A stretch of 64,000 nt of DNA from Yersinia rochesterensis (GTDB lineage: Bacteria; Pseudomonadota; Gammaproteobacteria; Enterobacterales; Enterobacteriaceae), in contig NZ_CP032482.1 in NCBI RefSeq assembly GCF_003600645.1, positions 3,224,001-3,288,000 on the forward strand, written 5' to 3'. Both the position numbers and the translations under genes were made by a program. This document shows, in pieces, positions 28,767-38,775 of the stretch. Each line of letters starts with the position of its first letter. Within the stretch, counting starts at the first letter, position 1. The notes under the pieces were generated by a model. That model was not told where the DNA came from, did not search any database, and was given only the letters and a program-made list of their open reading frames with translations.

Positions 28767-30035
28767 CTACCCCGGCAATAAGCTCCCCAGACCAATAAAC
28801 AAACCGGCAATAGTGGCACTCATCAAGTTAGATAATGTAGCCGCTAATAATGCACGGAATCCTAAGCGGGCAATTTCAGAGGCTCTTTCAGGAGCAACGG
28901 CGCTAAATGCCCCCACGACCACAGCAATCGAGCCAAAGTTGGCAAAACCACACAGAGCAAAAGAAATAACAGCAATAGTTTTTACATCTAACGTCCCGAT
29001 AGTTTCTTTCAGATAAGGAGAGAAACTCAGATAGGCGACAAACTCATTAATTGCTAATTTTTGGCCAATAAAACCGCCAGCCAAAGAAGCATGTTCCCAC
29101 GACACCCCCATAATATAAGCCAGAGGCGAGAACACATAACCAAGCATACTTTCAAGACTAAGGTGCTCAAAACCAAATAAGCCACCGATACCGCCAATAA
29201 TACCATTAATTAATGCTATCAACGCGACAAAGGCCATCACCACAGTAGCCACCCCAACTGCAATTTTCAGCCCCAGCATCGCACCATTAGCGGCGGCCTC
29301 TATAATACTGGCTGGGCGTTTATCACTGAAAGTCATTTCATTAAATTCTACTTTTGACTCCTCAGTCGCAGGGCTGATAATCCGAGCAAACAGTATCCCA
29401 CCAGGGATAGCCATCAATGATGCCGCCAATAAATATTCAATTGGAACACCGAGGCCAGCATATCCAACCAACATAGAACCCGCGATGGATGCCATGCCGC
29501 TACAAATCACGGTAAACAACTCATTGCTGTTCATCTTATTAATAAAGGGTTTTACTACGGCAGGAATTTCATTCTGCCCCAGGAAAATAGTCGTTACCGC
29601 GGCAAATGATTCAACTTTGCTGATACCCAGTAATTTTTGAAAAATAGAGCCGAGAATGTTGATCAACCAGCCCATAATCCCCAAGTAATAAAGGATGGAA
29701 ATTAATGATGTTATAAAAATAATGGCGGGTAATACATGGAAAGCGAAAACAAAACCTGCGCCATCAAATAACTCATTCATTTTTGGGCTAACCAAACCAC
29801 CAAAAATAAATGCGCTACCGGCGTCACTATAAGAAATAACTCTATTAACTGTATTAGCGATAGAGGAAATAAACCACTTCCCGGCAGGGACATAGAGCAT
29901 CACTGCACCTAACGTTATTTGTAGTAATAATGCCGCTCCCACCGTCCTTAATCTTATTTTTCTTTTATTTACCGAGAAAATATAGGCGATAAGTAATAAT
30001 ATGCACATCCCTGCCAAACTACGCAATAAATCCAT
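28767..30035 (-). CDS. psuT: Pseudouridine/nucleoside transporter (NupC family)
   Basis: 422 residues. Concentrative nucleoside transporter with about ten hydrophobic segments and the conserved IFLGQNEIPAVVKPFI, GYAGLGVPIEYLLAAS and CGFANFGSIAVVVG motifs. The third gene after psuK and psuG, in the same order as E. coli psuK-psuG-psuT (yeiC-yeiN-yeiM), which points to pseudouridine as substrate. The frame is open to 30116, but the ATG at 30035 has GGGGGA at the right distance and starts the first membrane segment. It lies 147 bp after psuG, so it may have its own ribosome entry but no separate operon is evident. Confidence 0.88.
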   Translation of the reverse strand: MDLLRSLAGMCILLLIAYIFSVNKRKIRLRTVGAALLLQITLGAVMLYVPAGKWFISSIANTVNRVISYSDAGSAFIFGGLVSPKMNELFDGAGFVFAFHVLPAIIFITSLISILYYLGIMGWLINILGSIFQKLLGISKVESFAAVTTIFLGQNEIPAVVKPFINKMNSNELFTVICSGMASIAGSMLVGYAGLGVPIEYLLAASLMAIPGGILFARIISPATEESKVEFNEMTFSDKRPASIIEAAANGAMLGLKIAVGVATVVMAFVALIALINGIIGGIGGLFGFEHLSLESMLGYVFSPLAYIMGVSWEHASLAGGFIGQKLAINEFVAYLSFSPYLKETIGTLDVKTIAVISFALCGFANFGSIAVVVGAFSAVAPERASEIARLGFRALLAATLSNLMSATIAGLFIGLGSLLPG

Positions 30036-30182
30036 AAATCCCCCGAAGTATCTATATAGATAGGCCCATGCTCGAAAAGGTGCCCCTCGGACAACAAATG
30101 TGTCAGGGCACCTCAAGAATATGAGCTATTATTTAGCAACTGTAATAAGGACACTATTTAAGGCGTATTACCTTTCTATACA

Positions 30183-31118
30183 TTAAATAACATTCTGATA
30201 TGAACAGGCGATTTGGGCTGCCAACTTCGCATTATTAAATACCAGCTGAATATTGGCGTTTAAACTGTCACCACCGGTTAGTTCAGCTACTCTGGCTAAT
30301 AGGAATGGTGTACTTTCCTTACCGATAACGCCCTGCTCTTCTGATTCTTTAACTGCCTGCTCAATAGCAGCATTAATCATACTTTCTGATAGCGCATATT
30401 GTTCAGGAATTGGATTAGCAACAACCATTCCCCCGCGTAGCCCCATTCCCCACTTGGCATTCATTGCTGCAGCAATTTGTTCCGCTGTGTTTAAAGTAAT
30501 ACTGACCTCAAATGGACTGGTACGGCAAAAGAATGCAGGTAGTGAGCGAGTTTGATAACCAATAACCGGAACGCCATTGGTTTCCAGATATTCAGTTGTT
30601 AAACCTAAGTCTAAAATAGATTTAGCCCCTGCACAGACCACGGTTACATTTGTTTTCGCCAGTTCTTGTAAGTCTGCTGAAATATCAAATGTCGTTGCCG
30701 CGCCCCGGTGTACACCGCCGATACCTCCAGTTGCAAAGACTTTAATATTGGCCATTTCCGCAATAATCATGGTGGAAGCCACTGTTGTTGCACCATGTTG
30801 CCCATTAGCCACCACAAAAGGTAAATCACGGCGGCTGACTTTCATGATGCTATGACCTTCCTTCCCCAACAATTCTATTTCATCACGGGATAAACCCGCT
30901 TTCATTCGGCCATTTATTACAGCAATTGTGGCAGGGATTGCGCCATTTTCACGAATTTTCTGTTCAACAAGTAAAGCCGTTTCAACATTTTGTGGGTAAG
31001 GCATCCCATGAGAAATAATAGTGGATTCCAATGCCACGACGGCTTTATTTTGCGCCAAGGCCTGCGCAACTTCTGGTGAAATATCTAAATAAGATTGTGC
31101 CACTTCATTATTTTTCAT
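30183..31118 (-). CDS. psuG: Pseudouridine-5'-phosphate glycosidase
   Basis: 311 residues. Reversibly breaks the C-C bond of pseudouridine 5'-phosphate to uracil and ribose-5-phosphate. The catalytic pair known from E. coli PsuG is in place: Glu31 (VALESTIISHGMPYP) and Lys166 (VVCAGAKSILD), as are GGIGGVHRGA and GGMVVANPIP. Its ATG overlaps the psuK stop by 4 bp, so translation is coupled to the kinase that makes its substrate. Confidence 0.95.
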   Translation of the reverse strand: MKNNEVAQSYLDISPEVAQALAQNKAVVALESTIISHGMPYPQNVETALLVEQKIRENGAIPATIAVINGRMKAGLSRDEIELLGKEGHSIMKVSRRDLPFVVANGQHGATTVASTMIIAEMANIKVFATGGIGGVHRGAATTFDISADLQELAKTNVTVVCAGAKSILDLGLTTEYLETNGVPVIGYQTRSLPAFFCRTSPFEVSITLNTAEQIAAAMNAKWGMGLRGGMVVANPIPEQYALSESMINAAIEQAVKESEEQGVIGKESTPFLLARVAELTGGDSLNANIQLVFNNAKLAAQIACSYQNVI

Positions 31119-32206
31119 GGTTGTAATTCCAATAGTTTTTTGACACTGCCATTCGACAGATTGGGGTTATTGGTCAGTTCAGAGGAAAGCGTTAATGCTG
31201 AACACCCTTGAGCAAAACGAATACTTTCAGCAAACTCCATATCATCGAGCCAGCAACTTGCTAACCCTGACATCATGGCATCTCCGGCACCGGTCACATT
31301 AACAATGTTGATATTCAGTGGCAGTGACCAGCCGGTCTGCCCATCAATTTCGCTGAAATAAACGCCATCTTTACCCATACTCAGTGCCAACCGTTGGACA
31401 CCTTGTTGATGGAACCAATTCGCTACGGCTGGAATATCATCGCGGCTATCAATCTTCATACCACTCAATATTTCTGCTTCAAGGCGGTTAGGTTTCAATG
31501 TATGAATATGAGATAGCCAGTTCTTAATTCTGGGAGCTTTGAATGCGGATACCGTATCGACAAAGACCGGTACATTACCGGCATTGGTAAATATCCATGA
31601 GAGCGATTCTTCTGTTAAATTACAGTCAATAACGAGAATTCCAGCATGCTGAATTAATTCTTTGGTGGTAGCCAATAATGATGGCGTTAATTTTTCTAAA
31701 ATACGCATATCATTAATCGCCACCAACATTTCCCCACTATTATCCAGTAGCGAAACATAAGTTGAGGTATTTTCCCCATGAAGGCTGTGGCAATTGCTGA
31801 CATTAACACCGGCTCGTTTGGCCTCATCAACCAATGTAGCACCGTAAAAGTCATCACCCACCACTGAAATTAAATGACACTCTTTTCCTAATAAAGCGAT
31901 ATTTTCGGCAATGTTTCGACCAACCCCACCCGGAGTACATTTTATTTTTCCCGGATTAGAGTCTTCATAAATAAGTTTGCTGGCAGCATAGCCACAAACA
32001 TCCATATTGACAGATCCAATCACCACCACGTAGCTGTGCTCAGATAATATATATCCCTTCCCTTTGATATAGCCCTTTTGCATCAGATTCATAATGTGAC
32101 CGGCAACACCCGAGCGACTTATGCCTATAATATCGGCAATTTCTTGCTGGGGGATCAACGGATCTCGTCTCAGAAGCTGCAATATTTGTTTTTCTCGGCT
32201 GGTCAT
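31115..32206 (-). CDS. psuK: Pseudouridine kinase with N-terminal helix-turn-helix
   Basis: 363 residues from the ATG at 32206. A PfkB-type kinase domain (about 58-355, with GGVGRNIAENIALLG and catalytic Asp309 in NVTGAGDAMMSGL) follows a 55-residue winged HTH (REKQILQLLRRDP, EIADIIGISRSGVAGHI). E. coli PsuK (313 aa) lacks the HTH; the build is that of E. coli YeiI. Its place in front of psuG and psuT argues for pseudouridine as substrate, and the HTH suggests the protein may control its own operon. An in-frame ATG at 32233 would add nine residues; neither start has a strong ribosome site. The 32206 start matches YeiI-type N-termini. Confidence 0.85.
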   Translation of the reverse strand: MTSREKQILQLLRRDPLIPQQEIADIIGISRSGVAGHIMNLMQKGYIKGKGYILSEHSYVVVIGSVNMDVCGYAASKLIYEDSNPGKIKCTPGGVGRNIAENIALLGKECHLISVVGDDFYGATLVDEAKRAGVNVSNCHSLHGENTSTYVSLLDNSGEMLVAINDMRILEKLTPSLLATTKELIQHAGILVIDCNLTEESLSWIFTNAGNVPVFVDTVSAFKAPRIKNWLSHIHTLKPNRLEAEILSGMKIDSRDDIPAVANWFHQQGVQRLALSMGKDGVYFSEIDGQTGWSLPLNINIVNVTGAGDAMMSGLASCWLDDMEFAESIRFAQGCSALTLSSELTNNPNLSNGSVKKLLELQP

Positions 32207-32465
32207 AATGGACACTTGTTTGTTTTTAAACATGTGTCTGTTTTATTATTTTGTTCGGATAGAGTAAAGCATATTTTATTAGTCTGTTTCAAAGTTGGGA
32301 GAATGATCGTAAGCACGTTTTCAAGCAGTTACAGCCACTTTTTTGTGAAGTAACTCAAGTTATTCCTATTATTAAATTAAATTTAAACAGTAATAATCTT
32401 ATATGCAGAATATCCACCTAAAAATAAAGATAGATAATCAACAAGATAAGTATTAATCAACAAAT

Positions 32466-32485
32466 AACCAAACAAATGTTTGGTT
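32466..32485. promoter_or_regulatory. Perfect palindrome upstream of the pseudouridine operon
   Basis: AACCAAAC-AAAT-GTTTGGTT, 8-bp arms with a 4-base centre, 260 bp upstream of psuK. Its size fits a dimeric repressor site, possibly for the HTH-bearing kinase or a distant regulator. No function is shown. Confidence 0.35.
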
Positions 32486-32611
32486 GTCTATTTTTCAGGA
32501 AAGAATGTTATGAATAGCTATAACTGTGTTTCATCGAATAATGATCTATTTCACAATATAGAGGGTTTATTATCTCAGATTTTCTGCAGTGAAAAGTGGC
32601 AGGATAAAAAT

Positions 32612-32644
32612 AAAGCGACATCGGCAGGTGCCAAATGTCGCTTT
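32612..32644 (-). terminator. proBA operon terminator
   Basis: Perfect 10-bp stem AAAGCGACAT / ATGTCGCTTT, with TTATTTTTAT following on the reverse strand. It lies 26 bp after the proA stop. A textbook intrinsic terminator. Confidence 0.85.
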
Positions 32645-32669
32645 AAAGTGATTAAATATACCGGATATC

Positions 32670-33929
32670 TTAGATACGGATTAAATCATCGCCGTAACCA
32701 ATCCACTTATAAGTTGTCAGTGCATCTAATCCCATTGGGCCACGGGCATGAAGTTTTTGCGTGCTGACTGCCACTTCTGCGCCCAAACCGAACTGGCCGC
32801 CATCAGTGAAACGCGTACTGGCATTGACATAAACAGCAGAAGAATCAACCGCACGAACAAAATGTTCGGCGCTACTCAATGAGCGGGTCAAAATAGCATC
32901 AGAATGGCTGGTGCCATGTTCACGGATATGGTCGATGGCAGCATCGATATCAGCCACAATATCCACATTGAGATCCAGAGATAGCCATTCATCGTCATAA
33001 TCAGCGGCTTTCACAGGCACAACCTTGGCTTTACCTTCCGCCAGATACGGCATAGCTTGCGAGCTGGCATGCAGTGTCACACCCAAAGCATGCATTCTGG
33101 CACTTAACACCGGCAGGAAGCGCTCGGCGATTGCCTGATGAACCAACAAGGTTTCCAATGAGTTACACGCACTTGGGCGCTGAATTTTAGCATTTTCAAT
33201 GACCAGCAGTGCTTTTTCAAAATCGGCACTTTCATCGACAAAGGTATGGCAAACACCAATACCTCCGGTAATAACCGGAATAGTGGATTGCTCACGGCAC
33301 AGTTTATGTAAGCCCGCGCCCCCGCGTGGAATCAACATGTCGATATAGTTATCCATACGCAGCAATTGAGTGACCAACTCGCGATCCGGGCTTTCGATCG
33401 CCTGTACAGCTGCGGGCGGTAAGCCACATTGCTCCAGCGCTTGCTGAATAACTTTCACTGTCGCCTGATTCGTATGGTGTGTCTCTTTACCGCCACGCAA
33501 AATAACCGCGTTGCCGGTCTTCAAACATAAGCTAGCCACATCAATTGTAACATTGGGGCGAGCTTCATAAATGACACCTATGACACCCAGAGGTACGCGG
33601 CGGCGCTCCAGTTTCAAGCCACTGTCGAGCAAACTGCCGTCAATAACCCGGCCTACAGGATCATTCAGCCGGCATACCTGGCGCACATCATTTGCAATGG
33701 CGGCTAAACGCGTGGGGTTGAGCAACAACCTATCCAACAGCGCCTCACTCATGCCACTGTCACGTGCAACTGCCATATCTTGTTCATTAGCCTGTAAAAT
33801 GGCCTGACTTTCAGACTCAAGCAGATTGGCTATCACGACCAAAGCCTGATTTTTCTTTGCCGTACTCAGCATCGCCAATTGCCAGGAGGCCTGTTTAGCG
33901 GCTTTCCCCATCTGTTCCAGCATGCTCAT
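32670..33929 (-). CDS. proA: Glutamate-5-semialdehyde dehydrogenase (gamma-glutamyl phosphate reductase)
   Basis: 419 residues; NADPH-dependent reduction of gamma-glutamyl phosphate to glutamate semialdehyde, step two of proline synthesis. It shows the aldehyde dehydrogenase fold with the catalytic cysteine in [15 protein letters not shown], nucleotide-binding [12 protein letters not shown], and [13 protein letters not shown]. The C-terminal [34 protein letters not shown] is also conserved. It starts 9 bp after proB, in the proBA operon, and ends in a strong terminator. Confidence 0.97.
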   Translation of the reverse strand: MSMLEQMGKAAKQASWQLAMLSTAKKNQALVVIANLLESESQAILQANEQDMAVARDSGMSEALLDRLLLNPTRLAAIANDVRQVCRLNDPVGRVIDGSLLDSGLKLERRRVPLGVIGVIYEARPNVTIDVASLCLKTGNAVILRGGKETHHTNQATVKVIQQALEQCGLPPAAVQAIESPDRELVTQLLRMDNYIDMLIPRGGAGLHKLCREQSTIPVITGGIGVCHTFVDESADFEKALLVIENAKIQRPSACNSLETLLVHQAIAERFLPVLSARMHALGVTLHASSQAMPYLAEGKAKVVPVKAADYDDEWLSLDLNVDIVADIDAAIDHIREHGTSHSDAILTRSLSSAEHFVRAVDSSAVYVNASTRFTDGGQFGLGAEVAVSTQKLHARGPMGLDALTTYKWIGYGDDLIRI

Positions 33930-33938
33930 ACTTGCTCC

Positions 33939-35042
33939 TTAGCTGACAATCATATCGTCACGATGAACAGCCACCGGGCCGTATTCATACCCGAGAATTT
34001 CACTGATTTGTTGCGAATGATGCCCTGCTAACATACGCAAAGCATCGCTGTTGTAGCGCGACACACCATGAGCCAAATCGCGCCCACTAAGATTGCGGAT
34101 ACGAATAACTTCGCCGCGCGAGAAATTCCCCAGCACACTGCGAATACCTTTTGGCAGTAGCGAACTGCCCCGTTCAATAATAGCAGTAACAGCACCATCA
34201 TCGACGGTGATTTCACCCGCTGGCGGTGCGCCAAAAATCCAGCGTTTACGATTTTCCAGTGGTGTTTCCAGCGCGTGGAATCGGGTGCCAACCGGCGTCC
34301 CCTCAATCACATCAGCAATGACACCCACCTGACTGCCCGCAGCAATCACAACATCAATACCGGCACGACACGCCACATCCGCCGCCTGTAATTTTGTTGC
34401 CATGCCGCCCGTGCCCAAGCCAGAGACGCTATCGCCCGCCACCCCGCGCAAAGCATCATCGATACCATGCACTTCGCGGATTAATTCAGCTGCTGGATTA
34501 TTACGTGGATCGGCGGTGTACAACCCGGCCTGATCAGTCAGTAACAGTAGCTTGTCAGCACCGGCCAGAATCGCGGCCAGTGCCGAGAGATTATCATTAT
34601 CGCCCACTTTGATTTCAGCGGTAGCCACGGCATCGTTTTCATTGATTACCGGCACAATACGGTTATCCAGCAAAGCATTCATGGTGTCACGGGCGTTTAA
34701 GAAACGCTCGCGATCTTCTAAATCAGCACGGGTCAGCAACATCTGGCCGATATGGATACCGTAGATTGAGAACAACTGTTCCCAGAGTTGAATAAGCCGA
34801 CTTTGCCCGACCGCGGCTAATAATTGCTTCGAGGCAATAGTGGCGGGTAATTCCGGATAACCCAAGTGTTCACGTCCGGCCGCAATGGCTCCAGAAGTAA
34901 CAATAACAATACGATGACCTTTTGCGTGTTGCTGGGCGCATTGGCGCACCAATTCAACAATATGGGCACGGTTGAGACGACGGGAGCCGCCGGTCAGAAC
35001 ACTCGTCCCCAATTTCACAACCAAAGTCTGGCTGCCACTCAT
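33939..35042 (-). CDS. proB: Glutamate 5-kinase
   Basis: 367 residues, equal to E. coli ProB. ATP-dependent gamma-phosphorylation of glutamate, the proline-feedback-controlled first step of proline synthesis. An amino acid kinase domain (1-255, with [37 protein letters not shown] and [13 protein letters not shown]) is followed by a C-terminal PUA domain (about 275-360). It is the first gene of proBA. In E. coli phoE lies between crl and proB; here crl is directly upstream on the same strand. Confidence 0.97.
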   Translation of the reverse strand: MSGSQTLVVKLGTSVLTGGSRRLNRAHIVELVRQCAQQHAKGHRIVIVTSGAIAAGREHLGYPELPATIASKQLLAAVGQSRLIQLWEQLFSIYGIHIGQMLLTRADLEDRERFLNARDTMNALLDNRIVPVINENDAVATAEIKVGDNDNLSALAAILAGADKLLLLTDQAGLYTADPRNNPAAELIREVHGIDDALRGVAGDSVSGLGTGGMATKLQAADVACRAGIDVVIAAGSQVGVIADVIEGTPVGTRFHALETPLENRKRWIFGAPPAGEITVDDGAVTAIIERGSSLLPKGIRSVLGNFSRGEVIRIRNLSGRDLAHGVSRYNSDALRMLAGHHSQQISEILGYEYGPVAVHRDDMIVS

Positions 35043-35145
35043 AATTTTTCTGCCGTTGGGATGAAGAATAAAAGAAAGGGTATAGGAGTCTTTTTAACAG
35101 GCGGGAGCCGTTATGCCAAGTACTTTGCGTATCAGCTTCTTAATT

Positions 35146-35178
35146 GGCATTGCAGGTTGGATATACGCCTGCAATGCC
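35146..35178. terminator. Perfect 11-bp hairpin between crl and proB
   Basis: GGCATTGCAGG / CCTGCAATGCC with an 11-nt loop, 18 bp after the crl stop and about 100 bp before the proB start. It lacks a T-tract on the reverse strand, so it may be a crl transcript end, an attenuator in the proB leader or a processing site. Confidence 0.55.
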
Positions 35179-35196
35179 CGTTAAACAAGTCTATTT

Positions 35197-35598
35197 TTAC
35201 GCCAACAACTTAACCGGCTGTTCGCTGAAATCTTGCGCTGGCTCCAATCTCATTTCAATGGAAGTCAGCATCTCGGCGAGGCGTTTATGGAAACCACGCA
35301 GCGTGGTCTCCAGTTTCTCTTGTACTTCAGGATCTTTAATCTTTTCCGCTTTCCAGTTGCCATCTTTATTAAACAGACCAAACTGGTAAACATAGGTAAA
35401 ATGATCAGCCGCCGGTTCCAGTTCTATCCACCATCCCCAGAACTCACGCTTCTCTGGAGCAAGCTTCACATTGACGCACACAGCTAAGCAATCAAAGAAA
35501 AATCGGTCATTCTGGCACTGCCCTTCACGCAGGTATGGCCCTAAAGCGGCAAAACGTTTCATAAGCTTACTTTTAGGATGAGCACTGGTTGACGTCAT
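35197..35598 (-). CDS. crl: Sigma factor-binding protein Crl
   Basis: 133 residues, the same length as E. coli Crl. It binds sigma-S and helps its holoenzyme assemble, boosting stationary-phase and curli-type promoters. Conserved: [47 protein letters not shown] and [16 protein letters not shown]. It sits 155 bp upstream of proB on the same strand and 59 bp downstream of frsA. Confidence 0.96.
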   Translation of the reverse strand: MTSTSAHPKSKLMKRFAALGPYLREGQCQNDRFFFDCLAVCVNVKLAPEKREFWGWWIELEPAADHFTYVYQFGLFNKDGNWKAEKIKDPEVQEKLETTLRGFHKRLAEMLTSIEMRLEPAQDFSEQPVKLLA

Positions 35599-35657
35599 TC
35601 TTAAATCTCCTTATGTAGGCCCACCTTTTTAGCAAACTGTTAAAAATTAGCAACTCA

Positions 35658-36905
35658 TTAACGCATTTTATCTTCTAACCACTGACTGGTTTGCAATAAT
35701 GCACGATGGAAATTGTCATATAGTGGTGTTGATGATATGGGTAATAATTTGCCATCAGCGGAAGAAGAACAAATCAGTTTAGCTTCCTCTTTCGGACTGA
35801 AAGGGTCATTTTCCCAAAAGCCTGCCAACATTGGTGTTTGACAGCGTCGCCCCAATAACCCCTGCGTTTTCAAAGAATAGCGGTTCATTTCTGCTCTGAG
35901 TATTTCATCCGCAGCATCTGCCATTCCCAAGCGGCTAGCCATCACATCCATATACATGTCGGGCATTTTGCGCTGACTATCGGCATTACACAGAAGATGG
36001 TGCACAATCGGGCCGAGGCACGCCACAGCACGCACACGTTGCGGTTCTAAATACCCCAAACGAACCGCCACATTGGCACCAAAACGGAAACCAAAAACAC
36101 TGACGCGCTGGTGATCAATCCAAGGAACTGTTGGCAATGCTTGCAACACTTGCTGATGCAGGAAACTGGTGTCTTGAGTAAGTTTCCACTTTGACGAAGC
36201 CCCGACGGACGGCATGTCGATGGTCAACATCGCTATCCCTTTGGGAGCCAGATAGTCTCGGAACAGGCGATAATAATCACTTTGCAATGTATCCAGCCCG
36301 CCGCACATCAGTACCGTCGGGAATGGCGCGCTGCCGATGGTTGGCAGATGCAGGAACCCATTAAGAGTCCCGCCATCTGAAATATCAAAACTAAGCTCTT
36401 TCAAAGTGTAAGGCAGATGCTTGGCGGCGGCTTCATAAGCGCGGTTAGACAGCACCTCGACTTGCTCGGCCAACTCATCACCTTTCAAATGTGGATAACC
36501 GGCGATGCTGTATAAATTAGCCGCATTTAGCCAATACTGGCCGGCATTCATTGGGTCCGCTTCATCCATGGCTTTTTGCTGCCACTGCATCCCCTGATGG
36601 GCCCATTCATAAATCCAATTACCGTTACGATAACCCACCACGGTATCCAGCAAGTCATTATCGCTGTGTTCCGCTTTCGAGCAGGCAATCCGTGATAATA
36701 CCTCTTCGATTTCCAGAGGATCAACACCACGCCAAGTCCAGATAAGGCGGTTAATCATGCGGTACCAATGATGGGTAGTATCGCCATCCAGTGCCGAGTG
36801 AACCGTCACCGCATTATTGCAGTGAGCATGCCGCACTAAAGTAGAGGTTTCAGGATGCTTGAATTTTGGTTTGAACAGAATTTCAGAAAGGTTGGCTTGT
36901 GCCAT
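35658..36905 (-). CDS. frsA: Esterase FrsA (fermentation-respiration switch protein)
   Basis: 415 residues, like E. coli FrsA (414). Alpha/beta-hydrolase fold protein linked to the IIA-Glc component of the PTS and to the balance between fermentation and respiration; esterase activity has been described for the family. Seen: [20 protein letters not shown] start, [34 protein letters not shown] and [18 protein letters not shown], in which GFRFGAN stands in the place of the nucleophile elbow and has no serine. The C-terminal SADGKLLPI is conserved. The frame opens at 36923 but the ATG at 36905 gives the family N-terminus. Confidence 0.94.
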   Translation of the reverse strand: MAQANLSEILFKPKFKHPETSTLVRHAHCNNAVTVHSALDGDTTHHWYRMINRLIWTWRGVDPLEIEEVLSRIACSKAEHSDNDLLDTVVGYRNGNWIYEWAHQGMQWQQKAMDEADPMNAGQYWLNAANLYSIAGYPHLKGDELAEQVEVLSNRAYEAAAKHLPYTLKELSFDISDGGTLNGFLHLPTIGSAPFPTVLMCGGLDTLQSDYYRLFRDYLAPKGIAMLTIDMPSVGASSKWKLTQDTSFLHQQVLQALPTVPWIDHQRVSVFGFRFGANVAVRLGYLEPQRVRAVACLGPIVHHLLCNADSQRKMPDMYMDVMASRLGMADAADEILRAEMNRYSLKTQGLLGRRCQTPMLAGFWENDPFSPKEEAKLICSSSADGKLLPISSTPLYDNFHRALLQTSQWLEDKMR

Positions 36906-36995
36906 AGTAACAATAGCCTCCATAAGCCGTGATTCAGGCCCGTTAAGGGCTGGTCAGATGGGGTCAGTGTACTCATACTGCGCGGAAAATGAAAC

Positions 36996-37013
36996 GCCCG
37001 GTAGGCACCGGGC
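36996..37013 (-). terminator. Terminator downstream of gpt
   Basis: 7-bp stem GCCCGGT / ACCGGGC with a 4-nt loop, 18 bp beyond the gpt stop; the reverse strand continues GTTTCATTTTCC, a modest T-rich tail. Confidence 0.7.
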
Positions 37014-37030
37014 ATTTAAATTACACTAAA

Positions 37031-37489
37031 TTATTTGCCGCTCAAAGGCGCGACGAAAGTTACCGCCATATCCCACGGCTGCTCAATCCAGGTACCTTGA
37101 GGAATATCAATCACATAGTCATCGACTAGTGGACGACCCGCTGGTTTGGCAAAGATGGTCACAAAATGTGCTTTAGGATACATTTCACGGATAGCTTTCG
37201 CCGTACCGCCAGTATCAACCAAGTCATCAATCACGATAAAGCCTTCACCGTCGCCTTCTGCGCGCTTCAAAACTTTAAGCTCACCTTGGTTATCATGGTG
37301 ATAGCTGGCGATGCAAACGGTATCGACATAACGAATACCCAGCTCGCGCGCCAGAATACCCGCCGGCACTAACCCACCACGGCTAACCGCGATGATACCT
37401 TTCCATTGTTCAGCAGGCAGTAAACGCTGTGCCAATTTGCGGGCATGAATTTGCAACATATCCCAAGTAACGACGTATTTTTCGCTCAT
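37031..37489 (-). CDS. gpt: Xanthine-guanine phosphoribosyltransferase
   Basis: 152 residues, exactly the E. coli length. Salvages xanthine and guanine (and less well hypoxanthine) to nucleotides with PRPP at the membrane face of the cytoplasm. The PRPP-binding loop [14 protein letters not shown] is intact, as are [17 protein letters not shown] and [17 protein letters not shown]. An open frame runs to 37591 but [20 protein letters not shown] at 37489 is the invariant family start. It is the last housekeeping gene before the polysaccharide cluster. Confidence 0.97.
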   Translation of the reverse strand: MSEKYVVTWDMLQIHARKLAQRLLPAEQWKGIIAVSRGGLVPAGILARELGIRYVDTVCIASYHHDNQGELKVLKRAEGDGEGFIVIDDLVDTGGTAKAIREMYPKAHFVTIFAKPAGRPLVDDYVIDIPQGTWIEQPWDMAVTFVAPLSGK

Positions 37490-38213
37490 AAAGTGTAATC
37501 CCAGCCAGTATAGAAGTGGCTTGCCATGATTCAGAAAGGGGAAAAAAGGTTGCGCGAGATTATAGAGAGCCAGCCGAATAAAAACCAGCAATTATCCGGC
37601 TAATTAGTAAAAATTGCGGGTATCAAACTGGTATAAAAAGCAAAAGTCACTGTCAAAAATGCCATCAAATGGCGTGTGGTCGAATGCTTCAAGAGAAGCT
37701 GTAAAGTCGAAGACCCCCGCCATAATCAGAAACATTGATGACCACAGTGCTTTGTTGTTTAACAACACCAATTTTAACAAAAATCTAAATTTTAAAATGA
37801 AAGAACTGCGGTAATAATTTAATGATACTTTTACAGAATACTCAATAAGACCACATAACATCTCATCATAAAATCTTAATACATAACAATTAGTTAAGTT
37901 TTATTGGCAGCTCACGAATCAGCCTTAGACACACAAATCTACTCATCATCAGATATACACAACAAAATGGTGGGAAAAGAATGATGGGGAAGTCGCCCAC
38001 ACCACATATGTGCCGCCACTCAAATAAATAACACTAAACTAATTATCACGTTTCGCTTGTAATTCTAGAGTATAAATACGAAAATAACTGAAATATGTGG
38101 GATTGTTATAACACAAAAATCTGGGTTGTTGAGTCAAAATATGACGCCCCTTAAGCTAAATGGAAATTGTGTAGAAACGCCCGCAATTAGCCACTAAGAT
38201 AAGAGCGCAATAT
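37490..38213. other. AT-rich intergenic region gpt to JUMPstart
   Basis: 724 bp between gpt and the polysaccharide operon leader. Two overlapping ORFs on opposite strands (37604-37861 reverse, 37614-37814 forward) lack recognisable similarity and good ribosome sites. It must hold the gpt promoter and, near its right end, the promoter of the polysaccharide operon. The composition shifts to AT-rich here, which suggests the left edge of transferred DNA. Confidence 0.5.
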
Positions 38214-38251
38214 CAGTGCGTTGGCAGCTGTAAGCCAAGGGCGGTAGCGTG
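38214..38251 (+). promoter_or_regulatory. JUMPstart sequence with ops element
   Basis: Starts CAGTGCGTTGGCAGCTGTAA and ends with the ops core GGCGGTAGCGTG at 38240-38251. This closely matches the JUMPstart consensus found before O-antigen, capsule and LPS-core operons. The ops element in the nontemplate strand pauses RNA polymerase and recruits RfaH for antitermination through a long operon. It lies 524 bp before the first gene, on the same strand. Confidence 0.93.
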
Positions 38252-38775
38252 GATAATTGCGTTAGAGGTAGAGTACACATAGACCAGAACATTTCTCTAA
38301 GTATATTTATCCACTAAGAAATTGGTTTTTTAGTTGTTCTTCCTTTAGGACTTACTCCTATTCCATAATTACTATTTGTAAATCATATCATGTTAATAAA
38401 ACAAGTTGCTTCTCATTAATAAAAGAAGAGTTGAGCTTTACTAAAAAATACAATAATTAGATAATTAATATACAGATAAATATTAACACTTTTAGTCCGT
38501 AATAGGAAAAAGATAAATGATCGATTAAAATACAACCATTGAATCTCTGAACTGCATCAAGGGGGAAATTTGATTTAAAATAATCAAACCCCAAACTCTT
38601 CATGGCATTTTATTAAATAATCACCCTGCAAGAACATTGTTATTATTCAAAAAACAAAATTAACCATTATAAATTATAATGGTTAATTTTGGTTTTAGTC
38701 ATTGTTATAGTAAATATTTCAACTAAGACATGTCAATTAAACTTAAATTTTAAGAATATATAATTTGGATTAACC
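38252..38775 (+). other. Long AT-rich 5' leader of the polysaccharide operon
   Basis: 524 bp of very AT-rich sequence between the ops element and the first start codon. It includes a T-rich inverted repeat near 38667-38692 (ATTAACCATTATAA / TTATAATGGTTAAT). No ORF is supported. A long untranslated leader downstream of JUMPstart is common in RfaH-controlled operons. Confidence 0.55.

Larger units (their letters stand above)
32207..32669. other. Intergenic region upstream of psuK and downstream of proA
   Basis: 463 bp, AT-rich, holding the psuK promoter region, a perfect palindrome (32466-32485) and the proBA terminator (32612-32644). An ORF beginning at 32510 has a fair ribosome site but runs through the terminator and antisense into proA, so it is not called. 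Confidence 0.6.

Noticed and set aside
32480..32767. + strand ORF of 95 codons near the proBA terminator
   Set aside because: Has a fair ribosome site before an inner ATG but reads through the proBA terminator and antisense into proA; composition changes midway.
35658..36905. Ordinary serine-esterase reading of FrsA
   Set aside because: The nucleophile elbow reads GFRFGAN without a serine, so the classical catalytic serine was not assigned; the family call stands on overall similarity.
37604..37861. Two overlapping opposite-strand ORFs beside gpt
   Set aside because: No recognised family, poor ribosome sites, and each is the mirror of the other in AT-rich DNA.
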